DNA from: Streptomyces lasiicapitis
GTDB taxonomy: Bacteria; Actinomycetota; Actinomycetes; Streptomycetales; Streptomycetaceae
Direction of reading: 5' to 3'
DNA length: 64,000 nucleotides
Assembly: GCF_014646335.1 (NCBI RefSeq)
Contig: NZ_BMNG01000005.1
Span: 62,001 to 126,000 of the forward strand
In this document: positions 1 to 8,032 of the stretch, one piece after another
Layout: each line of letters opens with the position of its first letter
Numbering within the stretch: position 1 is the stretch's first letter
Notes under the pieces: generated by a model
Databases searched by the model: none
The model's input: only the letters and a program-made list of their open reading frames with translations
What the model was told of the DNA's origin: nothing
Position numbers and translations under genes: made by a program

Positions 1-1
1 G

Positions 2-2836
2 CTCTCGCACGCCCTGCTCGCCACCTGGCAGCGCCGCAAGACGGGCCGGCTCACGCTGGCCGGCTACCGCGCGGCGGGCGGGATCCAGGGGGCGGTGGCG
101 GCGACCGCCGAGCGCGCCTGGTCCGGCCTCGACCCTGCGGCGCGCACGGCCGCGCGGCTGCTCCTGCTCCGCCTGGTCCGCCTCGGCGAGGACACCCAGG
201 CCACCCGCAGGCGCGGGACGCGGCGTCAGCTCGCGGAGGAGTCGACGGATCCGGACAAGACGGAGGAGTCGCTCGAAGCGCTGGTCCGGGCCCGGCTGGT
301 CACCCTCGACGCGGAGACCGTGGAGATCACCCACGAGGCGCTGCTGCACGCCTGGCCGCGGCTGCGCGACTGGATCGACGAGGACCGCAACGACCATCTG
401 CTGCGACAGCGGTTGGAGGAGGACGGCAGGTCCTGGGAGGACTCCGGGCGCGATAGCGCGCTGCTCTACCGGGGTTCGCGCCTGGAGCAGGCCGACGCCT
501 GGGCGCGGTCCGCCGGTGACACCTTCCTCACCCGGGGCGCGGCGGAGTTCCTGGCCGCGTCGGGCAGGCTGCGCCGGCGCACGATGCTGATCAGCCGTGC
601 CGCGGTGGCGGCGCTTGTCGCCCTGGCGATGGTGGCCGTCCTGTCGGCGGTGGTCGCGTGGCAGCAGCGCAACGACGCCGTGTCCGGGCGCAACGACGCG
701 GTGTTCGAGCAGGTGGTCGCCGAGGCGGACCGCGCCCAGGACACCGATCCGTCGCTGTCCGCCCAGCTCGACCTGGTGGCGCACCGCCTGCGGCCGGGCG
801 ACGAGGGCACCAGGAACCGGCTGATCTCGATCGTCAACGCGCCCCTCGCCACCCCGCTCCTCGGCCACACCGGCGCCGTCTACCTCACCTCGTTCAGCCC
901 GAACGGCCGGCTCCTGGCCACCGCCAGTTACGACCGGACGGCCCGCCTGTGGGACGTGTCGGACCCCGCGCGCCCCGAGCCGCTGGGCAAACCCCTCACC
1001 GGCCACAGGAGTTGGGTGAGCACGGCGGTCTTCAGCCCGGACGGCCACACCCTGGCCACCGCCTCGGACGACGGCACGGTCCGGCTGTGGAACGTGCGCG
1101 ATCCCCGCCACCCGCGTCTTCTCGGTACGCCGCTGAGTGGCCGTGGCGGCACCATCTACCTGCTCGCCTTCAGCCCGGACGGCCGCACGCTGGCCTCCGC
1201 CCAGGACAACCGCACCGTCCGGCTGTGGGACGTGGCAGAGCCGGGCCGCGCGAAGGCGCTCGGCTCGCCGCTGACCGGCCACGCCGAAGCCGTACGCTCC
1301 GTGGCGTTCAGCCCCGACGGGCAGACGCTCGCCGCGGGCGGGGACGACGGCACGATCCGGCTGTGGGACATGGCGGTTCCACGGCGCCCGAAGCCGGTCG
1401 GCAAGCCGCTGACCGGCCACACGGGCACGGTGCACTCCGTCGCCTTCAACCCCGACGGCCGCACCCTCGCCAGCGGCGGCGTCGACCACACCATCCGCCT
1501 GTGGAACGTCGCGGACCCGAGCCGCGCGAAACCCCTCGGCTCGCCGCTGACCGGCCACACCGGCCCCCTGTGGTCCGTGGCCTTCAACCCCGCGGGGACG
1601 ATGCTCGCGGCGGGCAGCGCGGACAGCACGGCGAGCCTGTGGAACGTCAGCGATCCGGCGCACCCGTCGCAGGTCGGCAAGCCGCTCGCGGGCGGCAGCG
1701 GGGAGATGTACGCCATCGGGTTCAGCCCCGACGGGCAGACCCTCGCCACGGGCAGCGGCGACAACAAGGTCCGCCTGTGGTCGATCCCGACGGCGGACAT
1801 GCTCGGCCGCATCGGGTCGTTCAGGCCCGACGGGAAGGTCCTTGCCACGGCCGCGGGTGACGACCGGGTGCGGCTGTGGAACGTACAGCGTCCGAACCGG
1901 CCCGTGGCGCTCGGCAAACCCTTCAAACCCGGGAAGTCCGGGCAGGAAGCCGTGCGTTCACCGCTGTTCTCCCCCGACGGCCGCACCCTCGCCGTGCTCA
2001 CCGGCAGCCGCGCGGTGCGGCTGTGGAACGTCGCCGACCCGACGCGTCCCGTCCCGCACGGGCCGCCCGTCGCCCTGCGGACGCGGTTCGCGGCCGCGCT
2101 GGCGTTCAGCCCGGACGGGCGCACCATGGCGACCCCCCGGACCGACCGCACCGTACAACTCTGGGACGTCAGCACCCCCTCCCGCCCCCGCCCGCTCGGC
2201 GATCCGCTCACCGGCCACAAGGGGTACGTCAACGACCTCGCCTTCAGCACCGACGGGCGCTCCCTCGCCAGCGGCAGCGCGGACGGCACGGTCCGGCTCT
2301 GGAACGTGACCGACCCGCGTCGCACCACCCGGCTCGGTACGCCCCTCAAGGGTCACGTCGGCCCCATCAACACCCTTGCCTACGGCCCCGACGGCCGCAC
2401 CCTCGCCACCGGCAGCGACGACGGCACCGTCCGGCTGTGGAACGTGGCCGACGCCCGCGAGACGACCCGCCTCGACGCCTCCCTGACCGGGCACACCGAC
2501 GCGATCGTGTCGCTGTCGTTCAGCGAGGACGGCAGCACCCTGGCGAGCGGCAGCAACGACAACACGGTCCGGCTGTGGGACGTCAGCCGCCCGGCCAAGG
2601 CCTCCCCCATCGGCCAGTCGATGAGCCCCAACGCCAAGACGGGCGGCTTTCTGTCGTTCCGCCCCCGCAGCCACGAGCTCGGGGTGTCCAGCGGCGCCGA
2701 TACCGTCCGGCTGTGGAACCTGGACACCGACGCGGCGATTACCCGTATTTGCTCGACGACTCGGGGCGTTCTGACACGGGAAAAGTGGCGCGAATATCTG
2801 CCGCGACTCTCGTACGAGCCGCCGTGCGCGGAGTAA
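2..2836 (+). CDS. nSTAND-type NTPase/WD40 repeat protein, C-terminal part (5' truncated by window)
   Basis: The reading frame is open from base 2, so the gene begins upstream of the window; a GTG at 95 is in frame but lies inside the conserved region. The visible N-terminal part (to about base 590) has the helical stretch ending in an ITHEALL-type motif and WPRL, typical of the region after the NTPase in actinobacterial nSTAND/WD40 proteins. A hydrophobic segment at about 596-662 should span the membrane. From about 848 to 2740 there are 14 recognisable WD blades (many with SPDG, LA and VRLWNV motifs), enough for two seven-bladed propellers; blades 7 to 10 are the most degenerate. The tail ends in a Cys-containing segment. 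The family works as signalling or conflict-type sensors; the trigger and output here are unknown. Confidence 0.88.
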   Translation, partial: LSHALLATWQRRKTGRLTLAGYRAAGGIQGAVAATAERAWSGLDPAARTAARLLLLRLVRLGEDTQATRRRGTRRQLAEESTDPDKTEESLEALVRARLVTLDAETVEITHEALLHAWPRLRDWIDEDRNDHLLRQRLEEDGRSWEDSGRDSALLYRGSRLEQADAWARSAGDTFLTRGAAEFLAASGRLRRRTMLISRAAVAALVALAMVAVLSAVVAWQQRNDAVSGRNDAVFEQVVAEADRAQDTDPSLSAQLDLVAHRLRPGDEGTRNRLISIVNAPLATPLLGHTGAVYLTSFSPNGRLLATASYDRTARLWDVSDPARPEPLGKPLTGHRSWVSTAVFSPDGHTLATASDDGTVRLWNVRDPRHPRLLGTPLSGRGGTIYLLAFSPDGRTLASAQDNRTVRLWDVAEPGRAKALGSPLTGHAEAVRSVAFSPDGQTLAAGGDDGTIRLWDMAVPRRPKPVGKPLTGHTGTVHSVAFNPDGRTLASGGVDHTIRLWNVADPSRAKPLGSPLTGHTGPLWSVAFNPAGTMLAAGSADSTASLWNVSDPAHPSQVGKPLAGGSGEMYAIGFSPDGQTLATGSGDNKVRLWSIPTADMLGRIGSFRPDGKVLATAAGDDRVRLWNVQRPNRPVALGKPFKPGKSGQEAVRSPLFSPDGRTLAVLTGSRAVRLWNVADPTRPVPHGPPVALRTRFAAALAFSPDGRTMATPRTDRTVQLWDVSTPSRPRPLGDPLTGHKGYVNDLAFSTDGRSLASGSADGTVRLWNVTDPRRTTRLGTPLKGHVGPINTLAYGPDGRTLATGSDDGTVRLWNVADARETTRLDASLTGHTDAIVSLSFSEDGSTLASGSNDNTVRLWDVSRPAKASPIGQSMSPNAKTGGFLSFRPRSHELGVSSGADTVRLWNLDTDAAITRICSTTRGVLTREKWREYLPRLSYEPPCAE

Positions 2837-2932
2837 GCCGACGGGAAGGCGAGCGTGATTCCGATCACAACTCACCCATTAGATTCGGTAGTTCACTCCC
2901 CCTGCGCGACCAGGCTTGTTACGGTTGGAAAC

Positions 2933-2974
2933 AGCCCGATCGCTGGTGCATCCCCCGTCGCCAGCGATCGGGCT
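2933..2974 (+). terminator. 14-bp perfect hairpin downstream of the WD40 gene
   Basis: Bases 2933-2946 and 2961-2974 are perfect inverted complements (14 bp) separated by a 14-base C-rich loop. It lies about 97 bases after the WD40 stop and 160 before the next gene. There is no T run, as is common for Streptomyces terminators. It could instead be a leader structure of the downstream gene. Confidence 0.6.
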
Positions 2975-3057
2975 CTTCCGTTCCAGGGGTAGTTGAATTT
3001 TGCCGCTCACGTCGGGCGAACCGGCCTCGGCCATAAGGCATTTTCACGCTACATGGA

Positions 3058-3090
3058 ACCCTTATAGCACCCCTATAGAACCCTTCTAGG
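3058..3090 (+). promoter_or_regulatory. Three tandem 11-bp direct repeats upstream of the glycosyltransferase
   Basis: Units at 3058-3068, 3069-3079 and 3080-3090 share ACCC(T/C)(T/C)(A/C)TAG. The period equals one helical turn and the stretch is AT-richer than its surroundings. It ends 45 bases before the chosen start at 3136. Direct 11-bp repeats are a common operator format for OmpR-type regulators; that role is inference. Confidence 0.4.
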
Positions 3091-3135
3091 TCAATTACCA
3101 GACATGCACAGGCACAGGTATGGAGGTGAGTGCGG

Positions 3136-3927
3136 GTGAGTGCCGCACGTCGGCGCGTCATCGTCATCACCGCCGTCCACGGGCCTTCCGCCCGCTTCCT
3201 CGCGGAGGCCCACCACTCGCTCCGCGCGCAGGTGTTACCCGAGGGCTGGGAGTGGCACTGGGTGATCCAGGAGGACGGCGAGAGCGACGACGTCGCCCCG
3301 CACGTCCCGGCCGACGACCGCGTGACCTTCCGCCAGGGCCGCGCCGGCGGCCCCGGAGTCGCCCGCACCCTCGCGCTGGCCCACGCGGACGGCCCGTACG
3401 TGAAGGTCCTGGACGCCGACGACCAACTCCCGCCGGGCGCGCTGGCACGCGACCTGGCCGCCCTGGAGAACGACCACACCCTCGGCTGGGCCACCTCGCG
3501 CGCACTCGACCTGCTCCCGGACGGCACCACCGTCGGCTTCCCCGAGGACCCCGCCCACGGCCCCATCGAACGCGACACCGTCCTCAACCACTGGAAGACA
3601 CACGCCTTCCGCCCCCAGGTCCACCCGGCGACCCTCTTCGTACGCCGAGACCTCCTCATAGCCCTCGGCGGCTGGATGGCCCTCCCCGCCTCGGAGGACA
3701 CCGGCCTCCTCCTCGCCCTCAACGCGGTCTCCCGCGGCTGGTTCACGTCCGGCGTCGGCCTCCTCTACCGCAAGTGGGAGGGCCAGGCGACGGGCCAGGC
3801 GGCGCACACGGACTCCGCGGAGCACGATGCGCGGATGGCTGTGGCGGAGGCGCGGGCGCGGGCGCTGGCTCTGTCGGGGTGGCGCTTCCCGGTCAGCTCC
3901 GGCGGCGCTGTTCGGCGCGGTGGGTGA
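3136..3927 (+). CDS. Family 2 (GT-A fold) glycosyltransferase
   Basis: The protein of about 263 residues transfers sugar from a nucleotide sugar; the acceptor cannot be read from sequence. It opens with a Rossmann-like strand (VIVITAVHG) and has a metal-binding DADD motif at about residue 97, preceded by a GGPGVARTLAL segment, as in GT2 enzymes. GTG 3136 is preferred because GGAGG at 3122-3126 lies 9 bases upstream; GTG 3130 would be only 3 bases from it. Codon 34 (3235-3237) is TTA, the rare Streptomyces leucine codon read by the bldA tRNA. No membrane segment is evident. The 3' end overlaps the convergent MerR gene by 35 bp. Confidence 0.8.
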   Translation: MSAARRRVIVITAVHGPSARFLAEAHHSLRAQVLPEGWEWHWVIQEDGESDDVAPHVPADDRVTFRQGRAGGPGVARTLALAHADGPYVKVLDADDQLPPGALARDLAALENDHTLGWATSRALDLLPDGTTVGFPEDPAHGPIERDTVLNHWKTHAFRPQVHPATLFVRRDLLIALGGWMALPASEDTGLLLALNAVSRGWFTSGVGLLYRKWEGQATGQAAHTDSAEHDARMAVAEARARALALSGWRFPVSSGGAVRRGG

Positions 3928-4624
3928 GGGCGGCCACGATGCGTTGCCAGGACGGGGATGTCTCGGAGATTCGGGACGAGACCAGTCTCAGGTAGCCGGG
4001 CTGTTGGGCGGTGTCCTGTTCGTGGGTGGTTTCCCAGGTGTCCAGGTCTTCGATGAGGCGGTCCAGGCGTGGGTCGTTCGGGGGCCAGTCGACCGATTGG
4101 TCGACGGCGAGATACAGGCGTCTCGTCTCGGGGTCGTCGAAGGCCGCGTTCTTGTCGCGGATTCGCTGGGGCATGACGTGCGGGTCCAGTGCCTGCATCA
4201 GGATCCATGCGTCGCGCTCCAGTCGTACGCGTTGTTCGCTGATGCCGAGCGCGCGCATGCGGTCCAGGATGGCGACCACCTCGGGAGGCAGCACGAGCCT
4301 TTCGCCGCTTGCCAGTTCGGCGATGCGGCTGCGGTATTCGGTGAGTTGGTCGATCTTGCGTTGCAGCTCGGCGTCGATGCCTGTGATGGCCGCCGCGAAT
4401 TCGGTCGGTCGGGCGTGGAGCAGGGCGTCGATTCGGGCCAGGGGGACGCCGGCGTCGGCGAGGGTGCGGATGCGGATGAGGTCCACCGCTGCTTGGGCGC
4501 TGTAGCGGCGGTAGCCGGAGGCGTCGCGTTCGGGCTCCGGGAGCAGGCCCACGTGGTGGTAGTGGCGAACGGTGCGCACGGTCACGCCGGCGGTTGCGGC
4601 GAGTTGGCCGATGGTGAGCACCAT
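3893..4624 (-). CDS. MerR family transcriptional regulator
   Basis: A protein of 243 residues with the MerR winged-helix domain at the N terminus: LTIGQLAATAGV, then VRHYHHVGLL and GYRRYS, followed by a long helix. ATG 4624 is chosen because it places the HTH at the very N terminus, as is usual, and AGGGG lies just upstream; GTG 4621 is an equally placed alternative. The C-terminal effector region (about 120-243) shows no cysteine cluster, so a metal sensor is unlikely and an organic ligand is plausible. It sits 55 bp downstream of, and on the same strand as, the alpha/beta hydrolase whose promoter carries a MerR-type operator, so autoregulation together with the hydrolase is likely. Confidence 0.88.
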   Translation of the reverse strand: MVLTIGQLAATAGVTVRTVRHYHHVGLLPEPERDASGYRRYSAQAAVDLIRIRTLADAGVPLARIDALLHARPTEFAAAITGIDAELQRKIDQLTEYRSRIAELASGERLVLPPEVVAILDRMRALGISEQRVRLERDAWILMQALDPHVMPQRIRDKNAAFDDPETRRLYLAVDQSVDWPPNDPRLDRLIEDLDTWETTHEQDTAQQPGYLRLVSSRISETSPSWQRIVAALTHRAEQRRRS

Positions 4625-4679
4625 TCCCCTTGGGTCTTCGTACGCCGTCGCGTCGTGCGGCATCGTCGTCGTGCCGAGT

Positions 4680-5597
4680 CTAAGTACGAGTCGACAGGTG
4701 TACGACGTCGTTGATCGCCTGGGCCACTGCGTCGGGGCGGTCGAAGCAGAGGCGGTGGTGGGTGGTGTCGGTGATGACGCGTTGTTCTCCGTGGGAGACC
4801 GCGTTCACCAGGGCGGCGTCCATCTTCGTCTTGCCCTCGTTCATTTCCCGCAGCGTCCGCTCCGACGTCAGTGCCTGGAGGGCGGGGTCGGTGCCCACCA
4901 CGGTGAGGGCGATCACCGGGACGTCGGGGATGCGTGGCCCGGCCCGCAGTTCGGTGGCCAGGTCGGGCAGCTGGGTGCGCTCGGCTATGCCGGAGTCGGT
5001 CCATTCGTCGGTCGACTTCGCTTCGATCAGCGCCTGCCGTATGTGCTCCGGGTAGGCCGCGTACAGCTCCGCTCTCATCTCGCGCAGGGCCGGGCGCATC
5101 CGTTCCATCTGCTCCCGGTCAGGGGCCATCCCCTCGACCGCCGCCAGGCTCGCCTCGGGCGGCATGAAGTCGTCCCAGTCGTGGTGGAAGGCGTCCAGCA
5201 AGACCAACCCGGCCACGTCCTGCGGGTACAACTGCGCGAACCGGTGGGCGTACAGGCCACCGAGGGAGTGGGCCACCAGGACGTAGGGGGCGGGGAGTTG
5301 CTGAGCGCGCAGCAGGTCACGCAGTTCCGTGGCCACCTCGGTGGCGGGGCGCGGCAGCGGGAGCGGGTCGCTGTAGCCCGTGCCTCCGCGGTCGTACACC
5401 ACCGCCGTGGTGAACTGCGCGACCTCCTCCTGTACGCCGAAATAGTCCAGGCCCACCGCGCTGGCCCCCGGCAGGAACACCACGGCCGGTCCGCCGCCGC
5501 CCGACCGGTGTACGAAGACTTGGCGGCCGTCGATCTCCTGGAACCCTCCGAGCGGCGGCGCGAGCCGGGCGGCCGGGGAAGTGCTGTTGTTCGTCAT
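4680..5597 (-). CDS. Alpha/beta hydrolase
   Basis: A 305-residue cytosolic hydrolase. The nucleophile elbow AHSLGG puts Ser at residue 111; FLPGAS supplies the oxyanion turn; HH near the C terminus (TDTTHHRL) offers the catalytic His. The substrate is unknown; the fold is close to epoxide hydrolase, haloperoxidase-like and esterase relatives. ATG 5597 is chosen over the upstream ATG 5636 because 5636 lies inside a promoter/operator and the downstream start would make a leaderless mRNA. It is the first gene of a two-gene unit with the MerR regulator. Confidence 0.83.
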   Translation of the reverse strand: MTNNSTSPAARLAPPLGGFQEIDGRQVFVHRSGGGGPAVVFLPGASAVGLDYFGVQEEVAQFTTAVVYDRGGTGYSDPLPLPRPATEVATELRDLLRAQQLPAPYVLVAHSLGGLYAHRFAQLYPQDVAGLVLLDAFHHDWDDFMPPEASLAAVEGMAPDREQMERMRPALREMRAELYAAYPEHIRQALIEAKSTDEWTDSGIAERTQLPDLATELRAGPRIPDVPVIALTVVGTDPALQALTSERTLREMNEGKTKMDAALVNAVSHGEQRVITDTTHHRLCFDRPDAVAQAINDVVHLSTRT

Positions 5598-5601
5598 GCG
5601 A

Positions 5602-5636
5602 GTCAGGGTCCAACCCTGACGTAGGGGCAGGGTCAA
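5602..5636 (-). promoter_or_regulatory. MerR-type operator and leaderless promoter
   Basis: On the minus strand TTGACC (5636-5631) and a -10-like GACCCT (5610-5605) are 20 bp apart, the long spacer typical of MerR-activated promoters. A perfect 8-bp inverted repeat with a 3-base centre covers 5602-5620 (GTCAGGGTCCAACCCTGAC). A further CAGGGT at 5628-5633 makes a second dyad with 5613-5618 in the spacer. The -10 ends 7 bases before ATG 5597, so the transcript would be leaderless. Confidence 0.6.
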
Positions 5637-5685
5637 CCCCGGGCAGCCCGAAGCAGGGTCGTTTCACGAGCGGCCCGAGGCAGGG

Positions 5686-6597
5686 TCACTTCAGCGTCTC
5701 GGCGTCCACTCGGGAGAAGATCAGGTCGCTCTCGGACGTCACCGGGCCGCGCCACCGCACCGGAGGCTCGGGGCTGCGCAGCGCGCTCGGATAGCTCTCG
5801 GGCGCGTAGTCGTTGGCCAGGCGGTACGTGTGGAAGCCGTGCTCGCGCATCGTCTCCAGCAACTCCTCGACGGAGTCGCCCAGTTGCTCCATGCGCTCCG
5901 GGGTCACCTCCACGGTGATCTCCGCGTCGGGACGCAGTTCGCCGAGCATCGGGGCGAGGCCGCGCACGACACCGCCCTCCGCGCCCTCCACATCGATCTT
6001 GATCACCCGGGCCCGTGCGATCTCGTCCGGCCGCAGCAGCGAAGGCAGCGGGCGCGCCTCCATCTCGAAGGTGGACTCCGCGGGGCCGTCCCACGGCACG
6101 ATGCTGTTCGCGCCCATGTTGCGGGAGCTCGCGAGGACGAAGGTGAGGGTCTTGGCGCTGTCCGAGACAGCGGCGTTGACCGCGCGGATGTTGTCGCAGC
6201 CGTTGAGTTCGGCGTGCTGGAGCACCCGCCGGTGGAAGACGGGGGACGCCTCGATCGACACCACCCGTCCCGTTTCCCCGACTAGGCGGGAGCCGTAGAC
6301 GCTCAGGAAGCCGACGTTCGCGCCCACGTCGACGAGGACGTCCCCGGCCCCCAGCCGGGTCGCGAGCCAGCTCATCATGTGCGGCTCCCAGGCCCCGTAC
6401 ATGTAGATGTAGCGCTGGATCAGGTCCCGCGTATCGACGGCGAACCTGGCCCCGAAGACGGAGTCGACCACCCGCCGGCGAGGGTGCTCGCGCAGGCGGG
6501 GGTTCAGATACCGGGAGACCAGCGCCCCCTTGCCGAGGGCGGGCCCCGGAGCCCGGCGCACATACGCGCGCGCCAGCGTGGCCACGACCTCCGCCAT
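5686..6597 (-). CDS. FkbM family SAM-dependent methyltransferase
   Basis: 303 residues with SAM-binding motif I VLVDVGANVGF and the FkbM hallmark VIKIDVEGAEGGVV in the middle of the protein. Family members O-methylate sugars, polyketides or other small molecules; the acceptor here is not evident. The ATG at 6597 is 25 bp after the stop of the upstream amidohydrolase on the same strand, so both are probably cotranscribed. No signal peptide. Short GC-rich direct repeats (GCCCGA(A/G)GCAGGGTC) lie between its stop and the hydrolase promoter region at 5640-5685. Confidence 0.85.
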   Translation of the reverse strand: MAEVVATLARAYVRRAPGPALGKGALVSRYLNPRLREHPRRRVVDSVFGARFAVDTRDLIQRYIYMYGAWEPHMMSWLATRLGAGDVLVDVGANVGFLSVYGSRLVGETGRVVSIEASPVFHRRVLQHAELNGCDNIRAVNAAVSDSAKTLTFVLASSRNMGANSIVPWDGPAESTFEMEARPLPSLLRPDEIARARVIKIDVEGAEGGVVRGLAPMLGELRPDAEITVEVTPERMEQLGDSVEELLETMREHGFHTYRLANDYAPESYPSALRSPEPPVRWRGPVTSESDLIFSRVDAETLK

Positions 6598-6622
6598 GTT
6601 CCCTGCCGCCTCTCGCGCGGTG

Positions 6623-7858
6623 CTACGTCGCCGCTACCGCCCGATCCTGATCAAACGGCAGGTCCAGCATACGAATCGCGTTCCCGCGCAGCAGCTTGTA
6701 GGCCACTTCCTCCGGCAGGTGGCCCACGTGGTCCGTCGCGACCTGCTTGGTGTGCGGCCAGGTGGAGTCGACGTGGGGGTAGTCCGTCTCGAAGGTCGCG
6801 TTGTTCACCCCGACCGTCTCGATCGCCTCGATGCCGTGCTTGTCGCGGAAGAAGCAGCAGAAGATCTGCCGGTAGTAGTACGTCGATGGCGGTTCGGGGA
6901 TCAGGTCCTTCACGCCGCCCCACGCCCGGTGCTCCTCCCAGACGTCGTCGGCGCGCTCCAGGGCGTACGGAATCCAGCCCATCTGCCCCTCGCTGTACGC
7001 CAGTTTGAGCCGAGGGAACTTCACGAGGACACCCGAGAACAGGAAGTCCATCATCGAGGCCATCGCGTTGTTGAAGGACAGCGAGGCCTGCACGGCGGGC
7101 GGCGCGTCCGGGGACGCGGCGGGCATCTGCGACGACGAGCCGATGTGCATGTTCACGACCGTGCCGGTCTCCTCGCAGGCCGCGAAGAACGGGTCCCAGT
7201 AGCCGGAGTGGATCGAGGGCAGGCCCAGATAGGTCGGGATCTCGCTGAAGGTCACGGCGCGTACGCCGCGGGCGGCGTTGCGCTTGATCTCCGCGACGGC
7301 CAGGTCCACGTCCCACAGCGGGATCAGGCAGAGCGGGATCAGCCGGCCACCGCTGTCCCCGCACCACTCCTCGACCATCCAGTCGTTGTACGCGCGGACG
7401 CAGGCGAGCCCCACCTCCTTGTCCTTGGCCTCCGAGAAGGTCTGGCCGCAGAAGCGCGGGAAGGTGGGGAAGCAGAGCGAGGCCTCGACGTGGTTGATGT
7501 CCATGTCCGCGAGGCGCGCCTTGGGGTCCCAGCAGCCCCGGCGCATCTGCTCCCGGGTGATCCCGTCGAGCGTCATCTCGTCCCGGGAGAAGCCGACGGC
7601 CGCGATGATGCGCTTGTACGGGAAGATCTCGTCCTCGTACCGCCACCAGTCCGTGAGCTGGCCCTCGGGGTCGGTGGTGAAGCGGTACTTCCCGCCCACG
7701 TACGCCAGTTCGCCGATGCCCGCGGTGAAGGGCTGCGGGCCCCGGTCGCGGTACTTCGCCGGGAGCCAGGTCTCGAAGAGGTGCGCGGGCTCGATGACGT
7801 GATCGTCCACGCTGATGACTTTGGGAACGTCCTTGGCGCCGCTTTCCTTGCCGCTCAC
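6623..7858 (-). CDS. Amidohydrolase family 2 protein (PF04909-type)
   Basis: A 411-residue TIM-barrel hydrolase or decarboxylase of the ACMSD-like amidohydrolase group. The metal motif SVDDHVIEP is at the N terminus, NMHIGSSS in the middle, and FETDYPHVDSTWP carries the late catalytic Asp/His. The substrate is probably an aromatic or acyl-type compound, by family only. GTG 7858 is chosen: GAGGGG lies 6 bases upstream, whereas the upstream ATG at 7915 overlaps an operator-like palindrome (7902-7920). It is divergent from the DoxX gene and is followed by the FkbM methyltransferase. Confidence 0.85.
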   Translation of the reverse strand: MSGKESGAKDVPKVISVDDHVIEPAHLFETWLPAKYRDRGPQPFTAGIGELAYVGGKYRFTTDPEGQLTDWWRYEDEIFPYKRIIAAVGFSRDEMTLDGITREQMRRGCWDPKARLADMDINHVEASLCFPTFPRFCGQTFSEAKDKEVGLACVRAYNDWMVEEWCGDSGGRLIPLCLIPLWDVDLAVAEIKRNAARGVRAVTFSEIPTYLGLPSIHSGYWDPFFAACEETGTVVNMHIGSSSQMPAASPDAPPAVQASLSFNNAMASMMDFLFSGVLVKFPRLKLAYSEGQMGWIPYALERADDVWEEHRAWGGVKDLIPEPPSTYYYRQIFCCFFRDKHGIEAIETVGVNNATFETDYPHVDSTWPHTKQVATDHVGHLPEEVAYKLLRGNAIRMLDLPFDQDRAVAAT

Positions 7859-7901
7859 GCTGTACCCCTCACCGCCCGCCGGGTCCACCGGCCCTGGCCA
7901 T

Positions 7902-7920
7902 ATCTGACGACCCATCAGAT
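7902..7920. promoter_or_regulatory. TetR-like palindromic operator before the amidohydrolase gene
   Basis: ATCTGA at 7902-7907 and TCAGAT at 7915-7920 form an inverted repeat (19 bp overall, 7-base centre) resembling TetR-family operators. It sits 43 bp upstream of GTG 7858. No tetR gene is adjacent. Confidence 0.5.
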
Positions 7921-7982
7921 CGAGGTTATGGCGCCACCACCGAGAAGTCGAGGCCTTGCGGGATGGGCGCGCATCCGCTGAA

Positions 7983-7997
7983 CTGACACACCGTCAG
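7983..7997. promoter_or_regulatory. Second CTGAC/GTCAG inverted repeat, DoxX side
   Basis: CTGAC (7983-7987) and GTCAG (7993-7997) flank a 5-base centre, 36 bp upstream of ATG 8033. It shares the CTGA half-site with the palindrome at 7902-7920, so one regulator may control both divergent units. Confidence 0.4.
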
Positions 7998-8032
7998 TAT
8001 TAGGTCAGCGGCCCTCCTGGGAAGGACACCCG

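Noticed and set aside
1156..2349. Long antisense frames over the WD40 gene and similar ones over most genes
   Set aside because: They follow from high third-position GC in the true frame, show Arg/Pro-rich low complexity and match no family.
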